Origin: Brassicibacter mesophilus | GTDB lineage: Bacteria > Bacillota > Clostridia > Tissierellales > Proteiniboraceae | Assembly (NCBI RefSeq): GCF_050433385.1 | Contig: NZ_JBNPXI010000009.1 | Location: 74,771 to 138,770, forward strand | DNA: 64,000 bases | Direction of reading: 5' to 3' | Notes under the pieces: model-generated | Database searches by the model: none | The model's input: the letters and a program-made list of their open reading frames with translations, nothing else | Told to the model about the DNA's origin: nothing | Made by a program: the position numbers and the translations under genes | In this document: positions 17,476 to 25,872 of the stretch, in pieces | Numbering within the stretch: position 1 is the stretch's first letter | How the letters are laid out: each line of letters opens with the position of its first letter

Positions 17476-17493
17476 ATTCCATTAAAACAGAAT
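17476..17493 (-). promoter_or_regulatory. Class II palindrome
   Basis: ATTCCATTAAAACAGAAT on the plus strand. On the minus strand it is followed after 13 bp by ATTAATTAATAAT, which contains the likely -10 box of the 17188 gene. Confidence 0.6.
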
Positions 17494-17502
17494 ATTAACT
17501 CG

Positions 17503-17537
17503 TAAAAAAGAAACTGCCCTTTGAGAACAGCTTCTTT
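17503..17537 (-). terminator. Intrinsic terminator
   Basis: AAGAAGCTG pairs with CAGTTTCTT followed by U5 on the minus strand, downstream of the 17558 gene. Confidence 0.8.
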
Positions 17538-17557
17538 AATCCTAACTTATTAATATC

Positions 17558-18103
17558 TTATCTATGGTCATTAAAAAATGTATTATCTTTAAATTCCTTT
17601 TCATTTTTAAACATATTTTCAATAGTTGTTTTAAGCAACTCTCCTATCGACTCTCTTATGTTTCCTTGTAACTCCATGAAGAAATCAATATCTGTTATAT
17701 CAATATCTTCTACCTCTATCTCTGCTATTAAGTATACTAATGAAACTATCGTATAATATATTTTATCCTTATCATATTGACTAAGGTTTTTGTTAAAGTA
17801 GAGTTTTTTAAAGTCAATATACTCACTGATCCTTATTTTAGCTGATATAAGGTCTATATTAGATACTATAGATTCTGGATTATCAATTAAAAACTCCTTA
17901 TTTCTTAATGTTAATACTGGAAAGTAATTTCTATCCATTCTTATATTACAGTTATTACTAAAAAATTCTTCGTGACTAATGTTAAAATACTTACAAATAC
18001 TTATAAAGTGGTAAGGTGTTAAAACAATCTCATTTTTTAGAAACTTTTCTTCAAACTGCATTGTGTCATTTACCATTTTAATTGTAAATTCTTCTCTCAT
18101 CAT
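17558..18103 (-). CDS. Putative regulator-like protein, unknown
   Basis: 181 residues from ATG 18103 (AAAGGAGTTG upstream). The segment LTPYHFISICKYFNISHEEFF resembles the last helix and trailing FNIS-EEF of Cro/C1-type HTH domains, but the first helices are not clear. The remainder is helical and acidic. A hairpin CAAGTT/AACTTG (18127-18144) lies just before the ribosome site. A class II palindrome is upstream. Confidence 0.45.
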   Translation of the reverse strand: MMREEFTIKMVNDTMQFEEKFLKNEIVLTPYHFISICKYFNISHEEFFSNNCNIRMDRNYFPVLTLRNKEFLIDNPESIVSNIDLISAKIRISEYIDFKKLYFNKNLSQYDKDKIYYTIVSLVYLIAEIEVEDIDITDIDFFMELQGNIRESIGELLKTTIENMFKNEKEFKDNTFFNDHR

Positions 18104-18182
18104 AATAAACAACTCCTTTTAAATTTTTCAAGTTGATTTTTAACTTGATTAATTTAAAGATAACACTTTCAGTTAAATTACA

Positions 18183-18200
18183 ATTCCATCAAAACAGAAT
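18183..18200 (-). promoter_or_regulatory. Class II palindrome
   Basis: ATTCCATCAAAACAGAAT, 80 bp before the start of the 17558 gene. Confidence 0.55.
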
Positions 18201-18218
18201 GTTTGAATTTATAGAATC

Positions 18219-18250
18219 AAAAAAAGAAACTGTTTTTTAGACAGCTTCTT
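18219..18250 (-). terminator. Intrinsic terminator
   Basis: AAGAAGCTGTCT pairs imperfectly with the ACAGTTTCTT side, followed by U5 on the minus strand. It overlaps the end of the 18237 gene and resembles the hairpin at 17503, as if duplicated. Confidence 0.75.
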
Positions 18251-18722
18251 TCTTTTCATATTCCTTTATTAATCTAGATACGGTTTTAGGTAATTCTAAT
18301 TTCTTAATCCTATAATTAATTTTGTCATAGTAATCTTTGTGTTTGCTAATACTTCCTTTTTTATATTTAGATCTGAATTCAACAATTATTTCATTTAATT
18401 CCTTTAGATTTTGTTTTCTATCTTCTACTAATTTTAGAAATTCATCTTCATTAATAACTTCAAAATCAAATAAAAATCTTGGGCAATTACCTTTATAAAA
18501 TTCTTTAATAGCTTCAAGTATCACTTTAAAACTTTCTTTTTCTTCAGGATCTATTGTTTCCATTTCATTATCTATATCTTTAAATGTTTTAGGATCAAAT
18601 CTTTCTTCTTCAGCTTCATTGTTTTTATTCTCAATAGCTTGTAAAGTCAAATAGGCAAATACTTCGCAAATCTCAGCTAAGATATATTCATCTCCGTAAA
18701 ATATATATTTTTCTTCTTTCAT
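18237..18722 (-). CDS. Acidic cytosolic protein, unknown
   Basis: 161 residues from ATG 18722 (GAAAGGAGTG 7 bp upstream). Glu/Lys-rich and helical, with IDPEEKESFKVILEAIKEFY in the middle. No family recognised. Last gene before the 1.5-kb non-coding region. Confidence 0.6.
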   Translation of the reverse strand: MKEEKYIFYGDEYILAEICEVFAYLTLQAIENKNNEAEEERFDPKTFKDIDNEMETIDPEEKESFKVILEAIKEFYKGNCPRFLFDFEVINEDEFLKLVEDRKQNLKELNEIIVEFRSKYKKGSISKHKDYYDKINYRIKKLELPKTVSRLIKEYEKKEAV

Positions 18723-18743
18723 GATCTTCACTCCTTTCTTTAT

Positions 18744-18763
18744 AATGTTCATTTGTATACATT
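18744..18763 (-). promoter_or_regulatory. Class I dyad operator
   Basis: AATGTA and AACATT, 8 bp spacing, with TGCATAATAT adjoining upstream. Confidence 0.6.
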
Positions 18764-18801
18764 ATATTATGCAGTAACATATAAACTCATAACCTGAAGC
18801 C

Positions 18802-19124
18802 AAAACTTCGGAAAATGAGCTAATCAAATGATAATGGGCATTACATAGGCAGATGCAAAACTTCGAAATTTATAATAAAAAGCTTTAAATATAGATAAAT
18901 AGTATCTTACAGGAGATTTTTAAAAAACTTCGGAAAAAATTTCTTAACTTTAATTTTTCCAATGAAAAAACTTCGGAAAATCGACAAAAAAAGCTTGTAA
19001 TTAAGTCTATATCTTTATTAGATGAACATTTTAACAAAACTTCGGAATCTTTAAGTATAAAGATCTTACTATAAGCCTTTGTAATCTACTTATAAAGAAG
19101 ATTAGGGGTAATTCCGAAGTTTTT
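18802..19124. repeat. Iteron array AAAACTTCGGAAAAT
   Basis: Five direct copies near 18802, 18857, 18924, 18967 and 19036, plus one inverted copy at 19111-19124. The core ACTTCGGAA is exact in four of the direct copies; the second has CTTCGAAA. Spacing is 43-69 bp. No gene lies in this region. Such arrays are typical of replication-initiator or partition-protein binding sites. Confidence 0.65.
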
Positions 19125-19197
19125 AATTAATACTTAAAGTTTTATACAATGATTTGGGGTATAGCATCTCTGCAACACTTATTAGTAAGTAGAAGGA

Positions 19198-19475
19198 TTT
19201 AAAAATCTTAAAAAATGTATCTAATAAGCCTGATTACAGGATTTAGGAACATTTTTTTTAAAGTCTTAAAAAATCTTAAAAATCACTTCTACCCTTCATT
19301 AACACTAGATCCTAGTTGATTTTCAACAAGAATTAATACTGAAGGATCTTATTTTTATGTTTCAGTTCTTAAAGCCTTAAAAAGTCTTGAAATGTGAAGG
19401 TAATATAGTAATAGACAGGATTAGAATATATTTTTTAGGAAAATCTTAAAAATTTTAAAATTAAGATTTTTTTTA
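19198..19475. repeat. AT-rich repeats with AAATCTTAAAAA core
   Basis: The core [AG]TCTTAAAAA recurs near 19205, 19263, 19272, 19384 (as GTCTTGAAA) and 19443, set among GACAGGATT and CAGGATTTAGG segments, as in an old tandem duplication of about 110-240 bp. Together with the iterons it forms a candidate origin: specific sites next to an easily melted stretch. Confidence 0.5.
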
Positions 19476-19520
19476 GGCTACTTTAAGCTAGTTATGAAGC
19501 GAATTAGAAGAAATTAAGAT

Positions 19521-19547
19521 TTGTAATTGGGGGGTATATAATATAAT
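19521..19547 (+). promoter_or_regulatory. Predicted promoter for the large RNA
   Basis: TTGTAA at 19521 and TATAAT at 19542 with a 15-bp spacer; transcription would begin near 19555 on the plus strand. A GGTAAAT/ATTTACC pair (19561-19603) lies at the start of the transcript. Confidence 0.4.
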
Positions 19548-19627
19548 GGGAATTATGTTAGGTAAATGAGGGTTTTAATGGGGGATTTCTTTTGAATTTA
19601 CCTGAAAGATCTACCCTAGCATCTTTT

Positions 19628-20249
19628 AAAGAGGGGAAAAGGGGGGTTTTAAGTGAGAGAAAAAAATGACCCCAGAGAGTCCATACTCAAAGGAAAAGGG
19701 CCGTAACTTGCTTGACACAAATATACTTTATACCCTATATTCTATCCCCTTAGTGTCAAGCAATGAGGACCCGAAGTGGAGTTTCAAAATCGCTTTTTAT
19801 TTTGAAACGGAACGAAGCCCTTTAGGGTTTTCCGTAATCTGCCACGACTGTTAAGGAAGTGGCCGACTGATATATTCCCCACGAAACACTCGAAAACTTT
19901 TGTCTCGCTAGAGACATAAAGTTTTTGGTGGTGAGTGGATATGGAATATACAGGAGTATGGACACCCCACAGGTCTTCATCATTTTTTCTCTCACTTTTT
20001 CTACCACTTTTACTTTTTAACATTATTATATGAATATTGAAATTTCCTATAATATACGTCATCTATCTTCATCATAAATGCTTTTTACGATGAAGACATT
20101 TTTAATCAAAAAACTAAAACGTATGAGAGTTTTTATGTCTCAGTAGAATAATCACTGATAAGAATTTTTACACTATAAAAGACAGTTTTACTGTTAAGTA
20201 AGAACTGTCTTTTTGTGATAGAAAATCCTTTCCCCCTTTTCCCCTCTTT
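19628..20249 (+). ncRNA. Candidate large structured non-coding RNA, about 620 nt
   Basis: Closed by an exact 18-bp inverted repeat (19628-19645 with 20232-20249). Nested inside are 19652-19669 with 19980-19997 (18 bp, one bulge), 19679-19688 with 19954-19963 (10 bp exact), 19871-19878 with 19943-19950, and 19893-19906 with 19911-19925. Local hairpins are 19708-19718 with 19753-19763 (11 bp exact), 19781-19790 with 19799-19808 (10 bp exact), 19841-19845 with 19859-19863 and 20066-20073 with 20089-20096. No ORF of note. GC is higher than the surroundings. Size and style recall the ROOL/GOLLD class of ornate RNAs in phages and mobile elements, but I cannot confirm class membership. The plus strand is favoured by the upstream promoter and the U run after 20249. 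Alternative: a non-coding transposable unit. Confidence 0.6.
20177..20213. terminator. Bidirectional terminator-like hairpin
   Basis: AAAAGACAGTT/AACTGTCTTTT exact 11-bp stem with a 15-nt loop and U runs on both strands. It may end the 20262 operon on the minus strand and is also part of the large RNA on the plus strand. Confidence 0.7.
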
Positions 20250-20261
20250 TTCTAACTCTTT

Positions 20262-21188
20262 TTAATTCAAATGAATATACCTTGTTGTATATTCATTTGG
20301 GAAATCCTCGGAGTATTCAGTGTAGAATATTTGGTTTGTTTCAAGCTCTGAATCATATATGATATAAAAATTAGCATCTGGAGTATATTCATTAACTGGA
20401 GTTGTAAGTTTCCAAATTTCTTTCCCCTTAATTGATCTTGAATCAAAATAGTCTTCAAAATATGGAAGGTCAATTGGTTGTATCTGCTCTCTTAAATATA
20501 CTTTACTATGTTCAGGAATAACAACTGAATCCTTAATTTTTACATTTTCAATCTGATAGTCTAAACTAGAATCTAAAAAACTGTATAAATAAAGTTCTTG
20601 GTCTCTTGTATAACTAATTAAATATTCATCTTCAACACTATTAATATCTTCAAATGCTAATGTAAGATTGTTTAAATCCTCTAGCAGATAATACAAATTT
20701 TCCTTCTCATCAGGATTGTTTTCTAAATAATACTCTAATTGTTTTAAAGCTTTAACATATTTACCTTTGGAACTATAATCATAAATACTACTTAGTAGAT
20801 CTTCCTTTGTTGCGGGAAGTCCTAAATTTCTTTTTTCAATTTCTTCTTCACTTCTCAATTTTTCATATTCTTCCTTACCTAATCCACTGTCAGTCAATCC
20901 ACTGGTATCTTCATAATCAGAATCAATATACTCTTCATCCGTTGTAATAATCAATTTTCCATTTTCATCTAAGTTCTCAGAATTAACCTTAATCTCTTCT
21001 TTGAAAATAGCACTTTTAATCAAGATAACTGATACTGAAATCAATGAAAAAATGATTAAACCAATTACAATATAAATTCCTATTCCCAACTTCTTTTTTT
21101 CCTTAGATTCGCTTACTTTTTCATATAAGTCTTGGTTATCTTCCTCCACCTCAATATTTTGCTCTTTTCCTTTTTCCTCTTTCATCAC
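20262..21188 (-). CDS. Single-pass membrane protein, unknown
   Basis: 308 residues. Acidic cytoplasmic N-terminus (1-32), one membrane helix (about 36-60, GIGIYIVIGLIIFSLISVSV), then a large acidic extracellular part. The topology suggests an accessory subunit of an envelope complex. It starts 14 bp after the 21203 gene, so the two are cotranscribed. No domain recognised. Confidence 0.6.
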   Translation of the reverse strand: MMKEEKGKEQNIEVEEDNQDLYEKVSESKEKKKLGIGIYIVIGLIIFSLISVSVILIKSAIFKEEIKVNSENLDENGKLIITTDEEYIDSDYEDTSGLTDSGLGKEEYEKLRSEEEIEKRNLGLPATKEDLLSSIYDYSSKGKYVKALKQLEYYLENNPDEKENLYYLLEDLNNLTLAFEDINSVEDEYLISYTRDQELYLYSFLDSSLDYQIENVKIKDSVVIPEHSKVYLREQIQPIDLPYFEDYFDSRSIKGKEIWKLTTPVNEYTPDANFYIIYDSELETNQIFYTEYSEDFPNEYTTRYIHLN

Positions 21189-21202
21189 ACCTCACCTCCT
21201 GA

Positions 21203-21973
21203 TTATCTGTTAATATCTCGTCTTCTTCTGTCAACACGTTCGCTTCTAAAATCATTGATGTTTGTAATTTTTACACTTTCAATTTTTGACACTATAATTT
21301 CGTTTTTAAATTCCAAGCTTTCTAATGTTCTTAAATTACTTTCAATCATATCTATGTAAGCATCTTCTTTCTTGATGATCTTATTAATAAGAATAGTAAT
21401 TAATATTCCAATGAAAAAAGCCCCAGTATTAATTAATTCAAAATAATTAATAGTATGATAAAGAACTGTTATAAACGAAAGTATATAAATAACTCCTGGT
21501 AAATAAAGATCATTTATCTTACAACCAAAATACTTATCATATATTCCTTTTCTGTTTTTTCTATAACCAAAAAAAGAACTAATTAATAAACTTGCTCCCA
21601 ATAAAAAATAAAGAATAATATCATCTAAATATTCAAGCTCAAATATTACATGAGCCATTGTAAATAATAAGCCTACTGTAATGATCATAGCAATTAGATT
21701 AAAAATACTATCAATTTGAACTAATCGTTTGATTGTAGATAATTTATAATCCTCAGCTTGCTCTTTACTAAAGTCTTCTACATCAATATTTGACAATTGT
21801 TTAATATTTTTTTTCTCAATTTTTCTCGGAAATTTATATTTTATCTCAACAAGATTATTCTTAATTATTTTTAAGTCTTCTTTGAATTCAGGTTTGTTTG
21901 CATCATCAATAATGAAATTATATAAATGGTTTTCATAATAACCATAATTTGTTTTAAAAAATCCTTTATACAT
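21203..21973 (-). CDS. Multi-helix membrane protein, unknown
   Basis: 256 residues from ATG 21973 (GGAGGTG 6 bp upstream; the longer frame from 22066 has no site). Four helices near 95-115, 120-140, 155-172 and 175-195; both ends are polar and probably cytoplasmic. First gene of an operon with the 20262 gene. Confidence 0.6.
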   Translation of the reverse strand: MYKGFFKTNYGYYENHLYNFIIDDANKPEFKEDLKIIKNNLVEIKYKFPRKIEKKNIKQLSNIDVEDFSKEQAEDYKLSTIKRLVQIDSIFNLIAMIITVGLLFTMAHVIFELEYLDDIILYFLLGASLLISSFFGYRKNRKGIYDKYFGCKINDLYLPGVIYILSFITVLYHTINYFELINTGAFFIGILITILINKIIKKEDAYIDMIESNLRTLESLEFKNEIIVSKIESVKITNINDFRSERVDRRRRDINR

Positions 21974-21995
21974 TTTAACACCTCCACATATTATT

Positions 21996-22015
21996 AATGT
22001 TTTTATATTAACTTT
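21996..22015 (-). promoter_or_regulatory. Class I dyad operator
   Basis: AAAGTT and AACATT, 8 bp spacing, TGCATATATT upstream. Nearly the same sequence as the site at 13810. Confidence 0.6.
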
Positions 22016-22063
22016 ATATTTATAATATATGCACATCTTACTATATATATCAGCTAAGAGCAA

Positions 22064-22087
22064 CAAAAGAGAGGTCTAAGCCTCTCT
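22064..22087 (-). terminator. Intrinsic terminator
   Basis: AGAGAGG/CCTCTCT with a short loop, overlapping the stop of the 22076 gene. Confidence 0.7.
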
Positions 22088-22798
22088 AGTGTATTTACGA
22101 AATAAGGATTCAAACTGTTCACTTTTCTCTTGTTCTTTTATCAATTTATTGTCTTCAATAAACTTATTGTAGGAATGATAAATAGATGTAATTGCAAGAT
22201 ATAATTCTTTAAACTCATCTTTATTAGATTTTGATATATAATCTTCAGGTGGCACTGACCCAAGACTCTTAAACGTGCTTACCCATTCATAAGTAATTGC
22301 TTTTAGTTCTTCAATATAAGGTTTTATTTTCTCATTTAATATTTTTTCTCTATCTTCCTTAGATACCTTTTGTTGATATTCATAAGATTTAAGAAGTAAC
22401 TCTTTTAGTCCAAAAGCCTCGATATAATTATTCTTAGTTTTAAAATCACTATTTATCAAACTCGAATAGAAAAGATTTAATGGATCTATTCTACATTCAA
22501 TTGTAGAAGGGATATAATCAATCTCTTTAAACATTCTTGTCCAATATTCAACCACAAAATTATGATCAATATTTCTTCTTACAAAATCTTCTTTAGCCCG
22601 TGTTCCCTTATTTATATTCAATTTATTTTTCCTTTGGCTATACTCATCTTCTCCAAACAGATCTATAATACACTCCTTTAAACTTGGATATGTCTCTAAA
22701 ATTTTTCCATGCAATGCTCTTTTAAAATGTGATGTAGATGGAATAAATCCATATTCGCTTTTTAGTTCTTCTAATTGTTCTCTAATTATTTTTTTCAT
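22076..22798 (-). CDS. Cytosolic helical protein, unknown
   Basis: 240 residues. Contains two similar segments, SEYGFIPSTSHFKRALHGKI and a later FKEIDYIPSTIECR, each followed by a hydrophobic helix, so it may hold repeated small helical units with a YIPS signature (a third, LGSVPPEDYIS, is degenerate). That layout recalls small DNA-binding repeats in mobile elements, but I cannot name the family. 17 bp downstream of the 22816 gene. Confidence 0.55.
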   Translation of the reverse strand: MKKIIREQLEELKSEYGFIPSTSHFKRALHGKILETYPSLKECIIDLFGEDEYSQRKNKLNINKGTRAKEDFVRRNIDHNFVVEYWTRMFKEIDYIPSTIECRIDPLNLFYSSLINSDFKTKNNYIEAFGLKELLLKSYEYQQKVSKEDREKILNEKIKPYIEELKAITYEWVSTFKSLGSVPPEDYISKSNKDEFKELYLAITSIYHSYNKFIEDNKLIKEQEKSEQFESLFRKYTREA

Positions 22799-22815
22799 AA
22801 ACTCTCTCCTCCTTC

Positions 22816-23097
22816 TTAAATTGTTCTACTTTCTTTCTTATCTCTTAAAACATAAAACCATAAAGTCATGCTAAATACAGTTAAAAACATATATCTCTCA
22901 TCTATGGATCTTAGAAATAATGTTTGTTTGAACCACAAAGATATAATAGTAATTGTTAAGATTCGAAAAGTGACAATTCTTACTATCGGATTATTAGGCT
23001 CAGTCTGCTTCCAATCTGTATTTATAACCAAAAGTATTTTATATATTATAGGAACAAAAACATATAAGATGATAGATATTATAAAAGGCATATCCAT
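22816..23097 (-). CDS. Small membrane protein, unknown
   Basis: 93 residues with three hydrophobic segments (FIISIILYVFVPIIYKILLV, a middle one near 45-60 and MFLTVFSMTLWFYVL). ATG with GGAGGTAAAG upstream. First gene of an operon with the 22076 gene. Confidence 0.55.
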   Translation of the reverse strand: MDMPFIISIILYVFVPIIYKILLVINTDWKQTEPNNPIVRIVTFRILTITIISLWFKQTLFLRSIDERYMFLTVFSMTLWFYVLRDKKESRTI

Positions 23098-23117
23098 ATT
23101 CTTTACCTCCTTTCAAT

Positions 23118-23137
23118 AATGTTCATTAATGAACTTT
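23118..23137 (-). promoter_or_regulatory. Class I dyad operator, most symmetric copy
   Basis: AAAGTT and AACATT; here the 8-bp spacer CATTAATG is itself palindromic, giving GTTCATTAATGAAC. TGCATATAGT lies upstream. Confidence 0.65.
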
Positions 23138-23208
23138 TTATAACTATATGCATCATCTCTCATATCAATAAGTTTATTAGTGCTTACTTAATTATTTTTG
23201 GGCAACCT

Positions 23209-23243
23209 AAAAAGAAAGCTCTATATGAGCCTTCTCTTTCTAG
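23209..23243 (-). terminator. Intrinsic terminator
   Basis: AAAGAGAAGGCTC pairs with GAGCTTTCTTT with a small bulge, then U on the minus strand; end of the 23240 gene. Confidence 0.7.
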
Positions 23244-23446
23244 TGATACATCTCGTATATACCTATGTCATACCACTTATCCACTAATGGTAGTATAAAA
23301 GTAATAAATCCTATCAATAACTCAAATGAAATTACCAACCCCTTTATATATGGATCTTTAAGTGAAAAACTTACAGCTAAAACAAAAGAGTATATCACTA
23401 ATTTTATTATCCAGTTTATTAATTTTTCTAAATCTTCTTTAAACAT
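23240..23446 (-). CDS. Small two-helix membrane protein
   Basis: 68 residues from ATG 23446 (AAAAGGAGGGC 7 bp upstream; the longer frame from 23500 lacks a site). Helices near 12-30 and 38-58. A class I dyad and a leader resembling the three-copy RNA lie upstream. Function unknown. Confidence 0.6.
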   Translation of the reverse strand: MFKEDLEKLINWIIKLVIYSFVLAVSFSLKDPYIKGLVISFELLIGFITFILPLVDKWYDIGIYEMYH

Positions 23447-23454
23447 ATATTTGC

Positions 23455-23600
23455 CCTCCTTTTCATATTTTTTCTCAACGAAAAAGAGATGCTTATCCAT
23501 AATAATTCCTAAAAATGCAAGATCCTGTTACTTTCAAATTCCTTAACAGTTTAATTTCGCCCTTTTAGAATTAATGTGAATTCACATCTCCATCTTTGTT
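23455..23600 (-). promoter_or_regulatory. Divergent copy of the element's leader RNA
   Basis: Minus-strand AACTGTTAAGG...AGTAACAG matches AACTGTTTAGG...AGTAACAG of the leaders at 46 kb, and CTCTTTTTCGTTGAG matches CTCCTTTTTTCGTGAG. CTCTTTTTC can pair with GAAAAGGAG at the ribosome site of the 23240 gene (one G-U), or its CATCTC with the earlier GAGATG. Confidence 0.5.
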
Positions 23601-23617
23601 CATCTTTTTTATATTAT

Positions 23618-23637
23618 ATTGTTTTAATAATAACATT
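23618..23637 (-). promoter_or_regulatory. Class I dyad operator
   Basis: AATGTT and AACAAT, 8 bp spacing, about 170 bp upstream of the 23240 gene and just before its leader. Confidence 0.55.
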
Positions 23638-23646
23638 ATTACTATT

Positions 23647-24504
23647 TTAGAAAATATCTAATACTAAACTTGCAAATATCCCAAAGTTTCCAATTACAGT
23701 AATAAAAATACCAACATAGAATAAGGAGTTAATAGCCCTTCCTCTTTTTTCAGGATTATCTGCACTTGTAGCAAGCTGAGTAAATCTTACTGAAAACATG
23801 AGTAGTCCTGTTAATAAGGCTAGTCCAATAACTTTTATCAAAATAGCTATAAGATAATCAGCTCCTATTGCTCCATAAACTTCTAATTTAGCAAACATAG
23901 GTATATCACTCTGTAATCTTAATATAAATCTAATAATAAAATATATAATAGGACTTGATAAGTCAAAACCTAAAAAAGCTAAAAACAGCATTCTCTCCTT
24001 AAGCTGAAGCATCTGGGTATATCTTTGGGCTGGATGGCTTGAAGAATTCAATAAATCTATTAAAGTTATAACAATAGCTATTAATGCTATAATTGTTGAT
24101 AAAATAGTGAATACTCTCCAACCTTTGAGCATTAATTGCATTATATTATTTACTCCTTCACTAATAATATCTTCATCCTCTAGAACCCCTTCTTGTTTAG
24201 CCCTTTGTTCTTCAATTAACCTTCTGTATAATTCTGGATCTTCTACTTTAGCCTTTGGCAAAAGTATTTCACTAAAATATCTTCTTCTCATTTCAGCATA
24301 AGCTGTATCAGGATCACCTGCACTTACACTTATATTATCAACAGAGATTACATACCCATTTTCTGTTTTATTAACTGTATATGTAACCATTTCCCCTAAT
24401 GTATTTCTGAACTCTTGGTTATAACTATCAGCATAAACTAAACTTTGAAATAATACCTGCAAACAAATAAATAACACGATCATTTTAAATTTTCTATTCA
24501 TCAT
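23647..24504 (-). CDS. Transfer-type membrane protein with VirB2/TrbC-like C-terminus
   Basis: 285 residues. Signal peptide (1-25, ending VYA), about 90 polar residues, then four membrane helices (about 122-150, 168-190, 205-238, 262-284). The last loop and helix, TQLATSADNPEKRGRAINSL then FYVGIFI, aligns with GVSAGNPQTRTQAIKALFWTGI of the 6367 product. Probably a type IV secretion membrane subunit; inferred from pattern. Confidence 0.55.
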   Translation of the reverse strand: MMNRKFKMIVLFICLQVLFQSLVYADSYNQEFRNTLGEMVTYTVNKTENGYVISVDNISVSAGDPDTAYAEMRRRYFSEILLPKAKVEDPELYRRLIEEQRAKQEGVLEDEDIISEGVNNIMQLMLKGWRVFTILSTIIALIAIVITLIDLLNSSSHPAQRYTQMLQLKERMLFLAFLGFDLSSPIIYFIIRFILRLQSDIPMFAKLEVYGAIGADYLIAILIKVIGLALLTGLLMFSVRFTQLATSADNPEKRGRAINSLFYVGIFITVIGNFGIFASLVLDIF

Positions 24505-24523
24505 TTTTCCTCCTTTCCCTTTT

Positions 24524-24543
24524 AATGTTTATAAAAGAACTTT
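24524..24543 (-). promoter_or_regulatory. Class I dyad operator
   Basis: AAAGTT and AACATT, 8 bp spacing, TGCATATTAT upstream. Confidence 0.6.
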
Positions 24544-24567
24544 TTAGTATAATATGCATCACACATT

Positions 24568-24593
24568 AAAAAAACACCTCAACCGAGGTGTTA
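24568..24593 (-). terminator. Intrinsic terminator
   Basis: ACACCTC/GAGGTGT stem with a 4-nt loop then U7 on the minus strand; end of the 24591 gene. Confidence 0.85.
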
Positions 24594-25592
24594 TTCTTCT
24601 AAATATGATTTGAATTTTTCTAAATTCTTAATTTGCTCATATAATTCATTATCTCCTGTCATTTCATAAAGCTTATTTGCTCTTCTATACAAAGTTCTTG
24701 CTCCATCTAAAACTTTGGATCTAATGATTGATTTAACTTTATCTTCTTCTTGCTCCTTAGCACTCAATTTGTAATAGTAATATAGAAGACTATTTCTTTC
24801 CAGCTCTTCAATAACTTCCATATCAGAAGTTATATTATTTTCTTTGTAATAAGCTAATAACTCATCTTTAGTTAGATTATTTTTCTTTCTATTTATTGAT
24901 TCTAGTTTCAAAGTATCATGAAAAATAAAATCTTTATGCTTTTCCATTATATCAATAATATTTTCGCCATTAATATATTGCTTTGTCATATAGCTTTCTT
25001 TTGCTTGTTTATATGTCTCAAGAACAACTTTCTCAGCATATACTTTCATATCATCATTGATTTTTTTAAAATCATACTGATTATTAAAATAATCAGGAAA
25101 AGGTCTAACAATTAATCCTAAATCAACATATATTTTTTCACTTGTCTTATCCTCGATATCGTTTATGATATTAATAGTTTTCTTGTCTGGGACTTTCTTA
25201 TTCAGATAATAATTTACTATTTCTTTTTTTACCTCTTCTACATAATCGCTTAATGATATCTCTTTAGAACTTTTCTTGCTCTTCTTTTCATCTTCATCTA
25301 ATTTTAAGTATTTTGTTTGTGATAAATAATCATCAGTTAAAAGAAAATACTCTCCATTTATATAAGCAAATGAAGCTCTTTCTATTTTTCTTCTTGTAAG
25401 ACCAAGAGAACTATTAAACTTTTTACGAAGGTGGTTTTTATTTTTATCTGATATCTCATATTGATTAGGTATATAAAAATTACTATGTATATTAGCACTT
25501 ATAAGGTTATTAGAAAACTCCTTCTTGATTTCATCTAAGCTTTTACTGCAAGTTTCTTTTATCTCATTTTTAATTAATTCATACCTATCCAT
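24591..25592 (-). CDS. Cytosolic protein, unknown
   Basis: 333 residues, Lys/Glu-rich, mostly helical, no membrane segment or known motif. An N-terminal part LRKKFNSSLGLTRRKIERA could be a basic nucleic-acid-facing helix pair. Single-gene unit with its own class I dyad and terminator. Confidence 0.6.
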   Translation of the reverse strand: MDRYELIKNEIKETCSKSLDEIKKEFSNNLISANIHSNFYIPNQYEISDKNKNHLRKKFNSSLGLTRRKIERASFAYINGEYFLLTDDYLSQTKYLKLDEDEKKSKKSSKEISLSDYVEEVKKEIVNYYLNKKVPDKKTINIINDIEDKTSEKIYVDLGLIVRPFPDYFNNQYDFKKINDDMKVYAEKVVLETYKQAKESYMTKQYINGENIIDIMEKHKDFIFHDTLKLESINRKKNNLTKDELLAYYKENNITSDMEVIEELERNSLLYYYYKLSAKEQEEDKVKSIIRSKVLDGARTLYRRANKLYEMTGDNELYEQIKNLEKFKSYLEE

Positions 25593-25640
25593 CTTAGAAA
25601 CCCCTTTGCTCTTATTTGTTTAATTATAACATGTGCTTAT

Positions 25641-25660
25641 AATGTTCTACAAGAAACATT
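25641..25660 (-). promoter_or_regulatory. Class I dyad operator
   Basis: AATGTT and AACATT, 8 bp spacing, both half-sites at consensus; TATAAT overlaps the first. It precedes the 24591 gene. Confidence 0.6.
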
Positions 25661-25842
25661 ATAGACTGTATTTTGACAAATTATACTTATTATAAACAAA
25701 AACACCTAAGATAGGAGTTTAAATTAGTTTCTGGAAAGCTTTTATTTTATTTCGTCTCTATATTTGTCTATTCTCTGTATTCTCATTTCTCTAATAAATA
25801 TAAATCTTTATAATCATATCAAACTTTTCGATTTTTGACATT

Positions 25843-25872
25843 TAAAAACCTGCATCATTTCTGATACAGGCT
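25843..25872 (-). terminator. Intrinsic terminator
   Basis: CCTGTATCA pairs with TGATGCAGG, followed by U5 on the minus strand; end of the toxin gene. Confidence 0.85.

Noticed and set aside
18802..19124. CRISPR array
   Set aside because: Repeat cores are only 13-15 bp, spacing is irregular (43-69 bp), one copy is inverted and no cas gene is in the window.
19666..20062. ORFs on both strands inside the large RNA
   Set aside because: No ribosome sites, short, and they read straight through perfect helices; the structure explains the sequence better.
19628..20249. Insertion sequence with terminal inverted repeats
   Set aside because: No transposase, no visible target duplication, and many internal helices unlike an IS; kept only as an alternative.
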